In this document: positions 12,201-24,200 of the stretch, piece after piece
Layout: the number at the start of each line of letters is the position of its first letter
Position numbering within the stretch: position 1 is the stretch's first letter
Origin: Branchiostoma belcheri
Lineage: Eukaryota > Chordata > Leptocardii > Amphioxiformes > Branchiostomatidae
Assembly (NCBI RefSeq): GCF_001625305.1
Contig: NW_017804353.1
Span: 2,777,399-2,841,398 of the forward strand
Reading direction: 5' to 3'
DNA: 64,000 nt
The notes under the pieces: generated by a model
What the model saw: only the letters and a program-made list of their open reading frames with translations
Told to the model about the DNA's origin: nothing
Databases searched by the model: none
Program-made: the position numbers and the translations under genes

Positions 12201-15200
12201 ATGCAGCTCGTTAAATGGATATGGATACACGCTGTTCTTACCTTCGTCGAACGGGTAGTTGAACCCGGCGAACTTGTAGGTGAGTTTGGCGGGAGGATCG
12301 TAACTGGTGGTCATCAGACGGCCTGGGATCATCAGCTGACACCGACCGTCACTATGGAAACGGAAGGGGAAACGGTCGGAGATCAACTTGTGAGACACTG
12401 GTGATACTAGCTGCTTTGTGGAATTTGTGCAACCCTCGTAAAGCTATACCTCTGTTTACTGCATATTGTATCATTGTCCAGTTACCAGGCTGGTTCTTGA
12501 AGATGGACTCCGGTTAGTTGGGCAGTCCTGGTCGACGTATATACCTCTTTTCATACAGGCTAATAAATCAAATCTATGTCAAGCTTTGTATTTAAAGCTG
12601 GTGTTTTTTTAGTAACCGACGTATCTGCATTTCGAGGAAGCTCCGCACTGTGTCGCTAAGGCAAGCGAACAAACGAATGAATGAGTGATAAACGAGCATA
12701 CGAATGAATCTATGAATTAATAGATCATGTATGGATGGTTTACTCACAGTTTTCCGAAGTACGAGACGGAGGCGTCCCTGCCGTTGGGCTTGACGTTAAA
12801 CACGAAAGCGCCCCCTATCGACACCAGGTCGGGATGGCCGCGGAAGGAGTGATGTCTGACCCGGGCGATTTCGTACCACTTTCCGCCGAACTGAAGGGAC
12901 AGAGAATAGCAGACAAATTTAATTTCTAACTATAAAGTTTACATTTGTAAAGAAAACACTTCATGTTTACCTTTACAAGGTCTAGCTCAATAAACCACTG
13001 CTCCGATTATTCTTATTCAAACATGTAAACACAATAAACCAATATTCATATACATGTGTATATCTTGACCAGCCCCTCCAACTCTGTCCTGCCACTTGCT
13101 ACATACGTAAACATAACTATATTTCCGTGAAAAGTAGGGGTGACTCGGTAGTTAATCTAGGCAGAGTCAATGTTGTATCGTACTGTGCTTTCTATTGAAC
13201 TCTGCCTTGTTTTACCGAAAGAGCTGCTTGGGATCAATTCATTTGGCTCGGCCTTGAGAAAATTAGACAGTTTGGCAAAGACGTTTGGCTGCGAGAATGT
13301 TTATATTCAGTTAAGATGCCAAGGGAGGATTAGCCACGTAGACCCTAAATTATCCTAACGTCGTCTGGTGCTAGTCTCAAAGCAGAGATTTTGGCTTCGA
13401 CTTATTGTTGACGATTCGTTTTATCTGGCTTTCTTCTTTGTACTATTATCTTTTTACGGGTGGCCTGTATTGGGTACTGCCCTGGCAATTTTATACTGCC
13501 CTGCAGCTACCTAAAATCTGGTTGGAGATTAGCCTGGTGCGGGAAGGACTTTAACTTCTTTTAATGCCGTCTGGACAAAATTAGAGCAAGTTTGGCAGGC
13601 AAGTTCGGCTGTGAAAACATTTTTATCTTCAGCTATATTTAGTAACTGTTTAGCTTTTCATGTGACCCATGAGAGCGAAAGAAGATTGTCCTTCTGACAT
13701 CCGGATTAGAATAGACACATTGTAGCAGATAGAGGCTTGCACTGGATACATTGTACATGTAGGAGAGTAACAGACATATATACATTGTAGCAGAGCTTTC
13801 TGTACATAGACACATTGTAGCAGAGACGTGGCACAACAGAATAGACACATGGCAAAGTTTGTAGCAGATAGAGACGTTCACTAGATACACTAGTACTGTC
13901 AGACGTTTCACACATAATATTAGACACATTGTAGCAGAGTAACAGACACATTGTAGCAGAGACTTCTGCACATCAGATCCACTGTTTGTTGTACTTGTCG
14001 AAAAGGCCTAGGGCTAGGAGCGTACGACGAACCTGCATCTACCGTATATATCATCTGTCATTGAAAAATGCCTTAGAACTGGTTAGAGATCACTGCCGCG
14101 TTTTTGTGGCGTTTCTTTATTCATTTATTGTTTCATGTGGCGAGCTCACAGTGAAGCGAGAAAAAGTCTAAGAAGACGCAGGAAAATGCCCAAGAAAAAA
14201 ACGTACGAAAACAAACCAAGGGCGTTTCTCTTCGCTTTCATGTCACATTGACCTGTTTTCCAGGTGACCTCTGGGTCAGACACACATCTTTTAGGAGAAT
14301 AAACCGATGTAGCCTCTACCAGGCTTTCAGGTTGCCAAAAGAGGAGAAATTGGCCATATATACTGACAGTGTCGTCAGACGAGAGGCTAGAATGTTCTAT
14401 CTCCTTGCTGACCAATTGTCCTCCTATCCAAGTTTATCTCCAAGCAGATCTTTCGGTTGGGTGGCAAAAGACAGTATCCATTGGCCATCCTGTATCCATT
14501 GGCCGTCCTGTATCCATTAGCCAACCTTCGGTGGCTAATGGACACTCCTCTGGCCAATGGATACTGTCTTGCCACCGAAAGATCTGCTTGGAGATTAATC
14601 CAAGTAGGTATCATACTTTTATGTTCGTGGGTCATCAATCTTCAGTATGTTATCAAGTTTTGCTCTCCTGGACGACTATCTGTCATTTTGCCACAGGTGA
14701 GACAACTGATGGAGAGGTTGAACTCAAATAAACCCCAACACTAATAAACTCTGAAACGTGCCCGAGACTCTTATTTTTACTCCGCGTCCCAAATCGCATG
14801 GCACCCACCCAACCCCGGAGCGACGTGCCGACAGAACGTGTGTGGGTGCGCGGAAACTCGCCAACATCCGTCACCCTGCCCCGGACACATAGCCTCTACC
14901 AGGCACCACGGATCGCTGGAAAAATAGTAGAAATTGGCCGAAATAAAGGGATAGTATACCAGAGAAGATCCAGGGCCATAGAAGCTCCACGGGTCGCAAA
15001 TTGGAGCTTCTATGGCCNNNNNNNNNNNNNNNNNNNNACCGCAACTTTTGGTGTTTTACACTGCAACTTTGGGTGTTTTACACTGCAACTTTTTCTGTGT
15101 TTTACACTGCAACTTTTGGTGTTTTACACTGCAACTTTTGGTGTTTTACACTGCAACTTTTGCTGTGTTTTATACTGCAACTTTTGCTGTGTGGAAAACT

Positions 15201-18200
15201 TACACCCCTCCCCTTTTTATAATGGACGGTCCCCCTGTCAGGTCAAAGGTGACAAAGATGGCGGCGGCCTGAGAGTCACAGTGTCTACATTTGTATACGA
15301 GCGATCGCTGTTTTTGTGTACATTATACGCATGCAAATTATTTGAAGACATATGCAAATTCTTGGTAGGCAAATCAGCCAACTGGCACCCACTTTTTGCC
15401 TACGGTGACGTCATGGCGATCGCTCGTATTGTTCCCTAATGATCGATAACTTACCTGAGTCAAGAGTCAACACTTCATAATTGAAAATAAGTCTTTATTG
15501 CTTCATAGTACCAAGTGGTGCCACATTTGACTCCCATAAGCCCAATATTTACTCATCAAATTATTAGCGACCTTGCGAGTCCGAATTCTCTAGCTAGAAA
15601 ATGTCACGTGACTCAAAGGCGGGGAAACGTGGAAGACGAATATCGCCGCATGCAAGCGTTTATGACATCATGCCACGATAGTTTAAGCTAATTACATATT
15701 TACGCCTTCAGACAGACATCATTTCTATCATACCATGCGTCGACATCAACACGTAGCGGTGCAAACGTTACCAACATTCACTAGATAGCAACATAATTTG
15801 TAATCACTGGACCTGGTCGAAACATTTTTTAATTTATCCCGATCTATAGGCCAAAGCTAGAAAAACCTTTAGAAAAAAACTAACGTCACAACGTAGACAA
15901 GCTTTTCCTCTAAAAAACTTATGCACGAAAAGGATAACTCAGTCGACGTAGTTTGCATGCCATCGTTGTCACCTTTGACCTGACAGGGGGACCGTCCATT
16001 ATAAAAGGAGAGGGGTGTAAGTTTTCCACACAGCAAAAGTTGCAGTGTAAAACACAGCAAAAGTTGCAGTGTAAAACACCAAAAGTTGCAGTGTAAAACA
16101 CCAAAAGTTGCGGTGTAAAACACCAAAAGTTGCGGTGTAAAACACCAAAAGTTGCGGTGTAAAATTTTGTTCTTGTTGGCCACGGTACAGGACAGTCTGG
16201 CACAATCTCTGCTGCAAAGTCTGCCTTGTCCCCCGACGACCAATGTCGGTCATGGGACTAGGTAGGTATGTATGAAGAAGTAACAGCAAAATATGTACAG
16301 AATTATCGAGAATCCCAGAATAGTTGACAGTTAATTACCTGCAGTACTCCTGTGGGTCGTTATGGACGTTCCGCTGTGACGTCCTCTGAAAGTCGTCGAA
16401 ACACTTGCTGACGCCCGCCTGGAACGTGCGCCGGCAGCGGCGGTCTGGCGGGAAGAAAACGTCACAAACTCAGGGCACATTCGTCGCATGATCGATTGCA
16501 ATTGAGAGCATTCATGGGATAGTCGTGCATGTATCGCATGAACACATGCTGTTCTGTTATCGAAAAGGCTTTCCTAGATCCAAGTAGGTGGTTGGTTCAG
16601 TCACAGCCTGGTTAGAAATCCCACAAAATCAAAATCATTTGATCGTACGACAAATCTTACTGCACAGTTACAAAAAAAAAAAGAACTACAGGATTTGCCT
16701 TGTGCAGCGTTGACTAGTTGAAAAATGCCCCGTTAAGCTTAAAACAACTGCACATAAGCATCACATACCTGGGTCTTCTCTACAGCGGCAGACCTCACAC
16801 CCAGACTCGTCCTGGTCCAGACCCCAGTCACAGTGCATCCACTCACAGTCGGGCGGCCGGCAGATCGGCGTCTGGGCCTGCGCTGCTCGGAACGATACGG
16901 CATAGTCTGCGACAGAACAGCATAAAGTGCGTTAGCTTTTGGGACGGAAGTAATGTTTCGGGTCGCGCTAATATGTGCTAGGTTTGTATGTTTGGGTTCC
17001 AAAGTGAGTGGGCGGAGATTGGGTCTCACTTGATTGACAGGGTTTTGACCCGGTATGTCTTGTGTTCAAGGATGTTCTCGCAAGGAATGCATGTATGAAT
17101 CATAAACCATGGTGTAATAGCGGGGTAATTTTCACCATACAATCGCATGAGTAATATTGCATTCCATAATGGTATTCATGTCTCTATTTTACGCCTCATA
17201 AATATTTCTATTAAGTAATTGTTTGACCCCCACTGACCTGTGCCGGGCGGTTCGCACTCGCAGACCTCACAGTCATAGTCGTCTGTGCGGTAACCATGGG
17301 GACAGTGGAGGTCACAGGTCAGCTCCTGACAGAAGGTGGGCAGACGGCGGGACAGCCTGTTCTGTTCCACTGGCACTGCAGACGATACACTGGTTATTAG
17401 AGTTTTAGACAAATTTTTGCACATCTAATATCTGTTTTGCAGAAATGGCAAAAATTCCTGTATCCTTTATATCAGCTACTGCAATGACTTTAAAAAATCC
17501 CTGTTTCCTACATGTCAACTGCTACCGCGATGACTAAATATTCACCGCAACAACAACGCCTAAGATCGCGCTCAATCTTGAACTTTTCATTTAAACAACT
17601 TTTCGACGGTAATTTCAAAAATCCCTTTTATAACAAAGAATGAAATACGCAGCCTATCGTCATCACATAATTATATACAGTCGAACCCTGGATATCAGAC
17701 ATAGCCTAACTTGTACAGAACCATGTATTGAACTATTGATCATAATTGATGCTGCCTAACCCCATAACCAATGCAAATTTGGTGCTAAATGGCTACTTAG
17801 CCTGCTGAAGGTTAAACTTATTTTACAAATACCTTCATCTTTACACGCGCATATCTCACAGCCGTAGTCGTCCTCCCTGTAGCCTCCCGCGCAGCTCAGG
17901 GAACAGTCCAGGTCCTGACACCCGAACCCGGAACTCTCCGGACCGTCCTCTACTCTGTAGAACAGGTACCCGCTTCCTAAATCGTTGTCTTCTTCTACTA
18001 TTGTCTGTTCTGTCGTTGTTTCAGCCGGAACAGTCGTTGGTGCCATGGTTATTGTTGTAGCTATTGTTGTTGTTGTTGGTACTGGGGTTGTGGGGAGGAG
18101 GGTTGTTGTGGTTGGCTCCGCTGTCGTTGTCGTTGTTGTTGAAGGAATGTGTACTGTAGTTGTTGGGATGGCCGCTAGGAGGCGTATAGACAGAGATAGA

Positions 18201-21200
18201 AAATGTTGGTGATTCTTACAAAATGAAATGGGGAAAAACCTACATAGGTGGATCCACATATGATTACCTACAGTAGGTAACAATACGTTCAGAGAATCAG
18301 ATAGTATCAATGATTATAACAAATGTTAACGGTTACTTACGAGTAGACGTCGTCAAAGATGGCGAGCAGTCATCCCCTGAGGATAAGAGATGTAGTTATA
18401 AACTTTTAGTAAACACCCCTCAGCAATATTCAACTATTCTTTAATCATCTGTTGGCGCCATAGGTGATTTCAAAATGGTTACATATTATAGCCATCTGAT
18501 GATTTATGTCTTCTGACTAGAGAACTGCCTATAGCTATATTGACTATAAGGAGTAGCGTTATTCTGACCGTTATGTGGTGTGTTGGTGAGGCGGTTGTAC
18601 GGAATGACACACACGGTGTACAGCTTCTGGTCCAGCCGTTTCCGAGTCTCCGCTGGGAGGGTGGGCTTTCTACCTGTAAAACAATTCACATTTTCACAAC
18701 AAATCACTTAATAACTATAACATAACACCAATGGTTTGTACTTAGCGTCCCTCCTCAGTTTATAACGTCTGTAATTTTCTCTCTCATGACCAGTGGAAGA
18801 TTAGCTAAAGCTAAGCTGGATCGAGATCTTTTTCTTTTTCCTTTCCCGACAAAGTTTTTTTTGTAAGAGACAAATGAGGTAGCATAACTTGATGCATTGT
18901 CTTTTGTTTGCTAGTGTACCTACTGAGTATCCAGGCGAGGTTCATGTTCCTCCGGCAGGTCCCGTCCGAGTTCCTGACCAGACAGTTGTAGAGTAGGGCG
19001 TAGTTCTGGTAGTCTGTGTCTAAGATCCACAGGTCACCTACGGGAAGACAAAAAAATCGACATGTTTCGTAATGGTTATGGTATTTGGCTCTGAACACAT
19101 GCAGTGCTAGTGGGTTCAAACCCCTGACATGCCCCGACGGAAAGGCACTTTTCTTCACTTCACTCAGGTGAAATATCAGTACCAAACTTCGGTTTTAGAC
19201 GTTCCTCGAATAGGACGTTAAATGGAGGTCCCGTGTTTGAGGAAGGCCACGTTATAGAACCCACCATGCTTATCGAAAAGAGTAAGGCTTCTTCCCTGTA
19301 TAAGAGGTTCAAGTCTTACAATCCTATGGCCGCACCTGGAGTAATTGAAAACGCAGCTAGCTACATGTACCTGTTGAATGGATATGAATACACCATGTTC
19401 TTACCCTCGTCGAACGGGTAGTTGAACCCGGCGAACTTGTAGGTGAGTTTGGCGGGAGGGTCGTAACTGGTGGTCATCAGACGGCCTGGGATCATCAGCT
19501 GACACCGACCGTCACTTTGGAAACAGAAGGGGAAACGGTCGGAGTTCAACTTGTGAGACACTGGTGATACTAGCTGCTTTGTGAAATTTGTGTAACCCAC
19601 GTAAAGCTACCTCTGTTTTCTGCATATTGTGTATTGTCCAGTTACCAGGCTAGTCCTTGAAGATGGACTCTTACTCAGGCTAGCCCTTGGACGAAGATGG
19701 ACATTTTATACATCTAATAAATCAAATCTATATCTAGCTTTGTATTTAGAGCTGGTTCTTGTGAGTAACTATCGTATCTGCATTTCGAGGGAGCCCCGCA
19801 TTGTGTCGCTGAGGTACAGCGAACAAACGAATGAATGGGTGATAAATAATGAGCGGACGAATGAATCTATGAATGAATAGACGATGTATGAATGGTTTAC
19901 TCACAGTTTTCCGAAGTACGAGACGGAGGCGTCCCTGCCGTTGGGCTTGACGTTGAACACGAAAGCGCCCCCTATCGACACCAAGTCGGGATGGCCGCGG
20001 AAGGAGTGATGTCTGACCCGGGCGATTTCGTACCACTTTCCGCCGAACTGAAGGGACAGAGAATAGAGATGTTGAGACAAATTTCTAACTATAAAGTCCA
20101 CATTTGTAAAGAAAACGCTTCATGTTTACCTTCACACGGCCTAGCTCAATAAACCACTGACCATTCTTACTCAAACATATTAACACAATAAACCAATATT
20201 CATATACATGTACATTTGTATACTGTGACCAGCCCCTCCAACGCTGTCCTGCCACTTGCTACATAGGTAAACATAAAACTATATTTCCATGAAGAGTAGT
20301 CGTGACTCGGTAGCCCGATTTAGGCAGCGTCCAATAGTCAAGGTTGTATCGTACTGTGCTTTCTATTGGATTCTGCCTTGGTCTACCGAAAGGGCTTCTT
20401 GGGGATCAATTCATTTTGCCCAGCCTTGAGAAAATTAGACAGTTTGGCAAAGACGTTTGGCTGCGAGAATGTTTATATTCAGTTAAGATGCCAAGGAAGG
20501 TTTAACCACGTAGACCATAAATTATCCTTATGTCGTCTGGTGCTAGTCTCAAAGTAGAGATTTTGGCTTCGACTTCGTTTTGGCTTCGTTTTATCGGGCT
20601 TTCGTCTTTGTAGTATTATCTTTTTACGGGTGGCCTATCGGGTACTGCCCTGTCACCCTGTCAATTTGATACTGCCCTGCAGCTACCTAAAATCTGCTTG
20701 GAGATTAGCCTGGTGCGGGAAGGACTTTAACTTTTTAAATGCCGTCTGGACAAAATTAGAGAAAGTTTGGCAGGCAGGTTCGGCTGTGAAAACATTTTTA
20801 TCTTCAGCTATATTTAGTAACTGTTTAGCTTTTCATCTGACCCATGAGAGCGAAAGAAGATTGTCCTTCTGACATCCGGATTAGAAAAGACACATTGTAG
20901 CAGATCGAGGCTTGCACTGGATACATTGTAGGAGACTAACAGACACATACAAAGAGCCACATCAGGAAAGACACATTGTAGCAGATAGATGCTTCCACAC
21001 ACCAGAATAGACACATTGTAGCAGATAGCTGCTTCCACACTTCAGAATAGACACATTGTAGCAGATAGAGCAAGGAGGTTTAAAATGTATTTAACCTTCT
21101 TGGATATGGACGTTCACTAGATACACTGTAGCAGACGTTTCTACACATCATAATAGACACATTGTAGCAGAGTAACAGATACATTGTAGCAGAGGCTTCT

Positions 21201-24200
21201 ACACATCAGATCCACTGTTTGTTGTACTTGTCGAAAAGGACTAGGGCTAGGACGGAACGACGAACCTGCATCTACTGTATATATCATCTGTCATTGAAAA
21301 ATGCCTTAGAACTGGTTAGAGATCACTGCCGCGTTTTTGTGGCGTTTCTTTATTCATTTATTGTTTCATGTGGCGAGCTCACAGTGAAGCGAGAAAAAAT
21401 CTAAGAAGACGCAGAAAATGCCCAAGAAAAAAAACGTAGGAAAACAAACCAAGGACGCTTCTCTTCGCTTTCATGTCACATTGACCTGTTTTCCAGGTGA
21501 CCTCGGGGTCAGACACACATCCTTTAGGAGAATAAACCGATTTAACCTGTAACAGGCTTTTCAGGTTGCCAAAGGAGGAGAAATTGACCATATATGCTGA
21601 CAGTGTCGTCAGACGAGAGGCTAGAATGTTCATCTGCTTGCTGACCAACTGTCCTCCTATCCAAGCAGGTATCATACTTGTATGTTCATTGCGTCATCAA
21701 TCTTTAGTATCTTTAATCATAATCAATTTTTCCTCTCCTGGACGCCTACCTGTCATTTTGCCACAGGTAGACAACTAGGTGGGCCCTGAATGGCCCGGGA
21801 ATGCCAGACTGAGACGAGAATGGAGCGAGTCAAGGGAGGGGTTCCTCCGTAGGAGCGATGATGCCCTGGATTGAATTCAATTGAGACAAATAACGGAGAG
21901 GTTGAACTCAAATAAACCCCAACACTAATAAACTCTGAAACGTGCCCGAGACTCTTATTTTTACTCCGCGTCCCAAATCGCATGGCACCCGCCCAACCCC
22001 GGAGCGACGTGCCGACAGAACCCGTGTGGGTGCGCGGAAACTCGGCAACATCCGTCACCCTGCCCCGGACACATAGCCTCTACCAGGCACCGCGGATCGC
22101 TGGAAAAATATTAGAAATTGGCCGAAATAAAGGGATAGTATACCAGAGAAGATCCAGGGCCATAGAAGCTCCACGGGTCGCAAATTGGAGCTTCTATGGC
22201 CCTGGATCTTCTCTGGTATACTATTCCTTTATTTCGGCCAATTTCTACTATTTTTCCAGCGATCCGCGGTGCCTGGTAGAGGCTTATAAGAAGCCGTGTG
22301 GGTGCGCGGAAACTCGCCACCATCCGTCACCCTGCCCCGGACACACGCACCCGGCCAGATGTGGGCCGTCTCTATGGTAACCGCGACCGTCCCGCGCCAG
22401 AATGTCGTCTGACACAATGACCGGAGGAGCGTGCTTAACATTTACTTTGGCCGGACCCGAGCAACTGGAGTCGGCGTGTGAGCGTGCCTGTGTCCCGGGG
22501 CGCCTGCCGGGGTCAGCCGGGGGAGGCGAAGTTTACTTTCGTCGGAAGTTGCTGCTAATGCCCCTGTCACATTGCACAAATCAATAGGCCGTACTCTCCA
22601 AGCAGAGGTTTCGGCTTAGGCTTATCTTTGACACGTTTGTAGGTGTTTGGAAAGGGGGGGGGGGCTTGTACTCTTCAAGCGATTTAGGCTCCAACTTATT
22701 TTTGACGTGCTTTTATTCGTTCGTCTAGAGATTTCTTTTTGTGCTGGCATCTTGCTTTCAATTACTGGTACTTCTTTTATGACGCCTCGGGTGGCATATA
22801 GGATACTGCCTGGCCAATTTGATACTAGTTTGTCAATTTTAACTTAATTGTGACCACGAAAAGATCTGCTCGCAGATTAAATGCCCCTGTCACATTGCGC
22901 GAAAAGCGCTTAGCCGACGAGCCTGTGGCCTCAATGTACTCGTAACATTTTCGGCAGAAAATACGCCCGGCTCTCTCTTTATTCTGATAGTTTGGTTTCT
23001 GTTCGTTTCTTGATTTCGTATATTTCATTAATAAATACCCTAGCAAGACGTGGGCTTCAAATACGTGTCCATGAAATTGGAACACGAGTCTTTAAATCCA
23101 TAACTACCAGTCTTATAGCGATATTTTGAATTCCTAGAGATCCCCCCTTCCTGTCTATGACATTTACGATGGAGTTATCCTGGTAGCATCTTTATGGGCG
23201 ATCTTTACGTGACTGCAATACAGTATCAAATTGGCCGGGCAGTTTCCTCCTAAATTTGCGAGGTTGTTGCCATCATAAAAAGATAGCAGTGCACAAAATG
23301 AAGCACTTAAACACGTGAAAACTAGGCCGAGACCTAGTCGTCTGTCTGGAGAGTATACCAGACTATCCTAAGGCCTGTCAAGAATAGCTTTAGAAGCTTC
23401 ACACGAAGGGTCGTAGCACGTGGCCTGTGGGGTGAAGGTGGGAGGAGGGCACCAGACACTAACCCGCCCCCGTGTAACCTACACGTGTGGGGGCTCATGT
23501 CATTGTAGATATGGGGCCACAGAAAAGAGCTTTTAGCCTCTACCAGGCTTCAGTGGTGGCTGGAAGAAGTAGAAATGGACCGTTCCTGATCGAACTGATA
23601 GAACACCATAAGCCCTGCTCCTGTTCTATATATTTCGAACAGGGAGTTCGACGTGTTCGATCAGAAACGGTCGTTTGGCCAAAAATCAGACGGATAACAT
23701 TCCAGGGGAGTTGGCCCGTTAAAGGAGTACAGTTTGTCGCTCTGAAAACCAACTCCCCTGGAATGTTATCTGTCGCTTTGGCGAACTTGCATTCTGCCCA
23801 CTGAGCCTCTGAAGCCTTGTAGAGGCTAGGGATCTTTAGAAAGGATATAAGATTGCGCATGGGTCACGACCCGATGTCCTGTGAAGGGAAAGGTGGGTGG
23901 GAGTCCTAGGGCCTAACCCTCCCCCACATACAGTAACCTACACGTGCGTTACCTGCAGATGTAGGACTATATAGGAGATCCCATGATAAAGAATATGAGA
24001 TTGCAGATGGGTCACGACTGTTCCTCACGACCCCATGAGCTGTGGGAGGAAAGGTGGGTGGGGGTGTACCAGGGTCTAAACCTCCCCCACATAACCTTCA
24101 GGCACACGTGTAAGGGCTCATGACACCTGCAGATATAGGAGGACTATATAGGAGATCCTCAGGAGAAACAATATAACATTGCCGATGGGTCACGAACGAA

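Larger units (their letters stand above)
9090..15017. repeat. Block copy A of a ~6-kb near-identical duplication
   Basis: Collinear with 16187-22200 through exons 2-10, a SINE, a TCTCCAAGCAG-type element, the AGACACATTGTAGCAGA minisatellite and the first arm of a palindrome. It stops at the N gap. Confidence 0.9.
16187..22200. repeat. Block copy B of the ~6-kb duplication
   Basis: Same order and spacing as copy A, offset about 7.1 kb. Differences: lacks the 165-bp element found at 14433-14597, has an extra stretch of about 120 bp near 21775-21895, and has small indels throughout the introns. Exons are almost unchanged. Confidence 0.9.

Noticed and set aside
13639-13971. Cys/Leu/Ser-rich minus-strand frames
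   Set aside because: Products of the AGACACATTGTAGCAGA minisatellite.
14798-15439. 213-codon frame running through the N gap
   Set aside because: Contains the unknown bases and the inverted-repeat element's minisatellite; not a gene.
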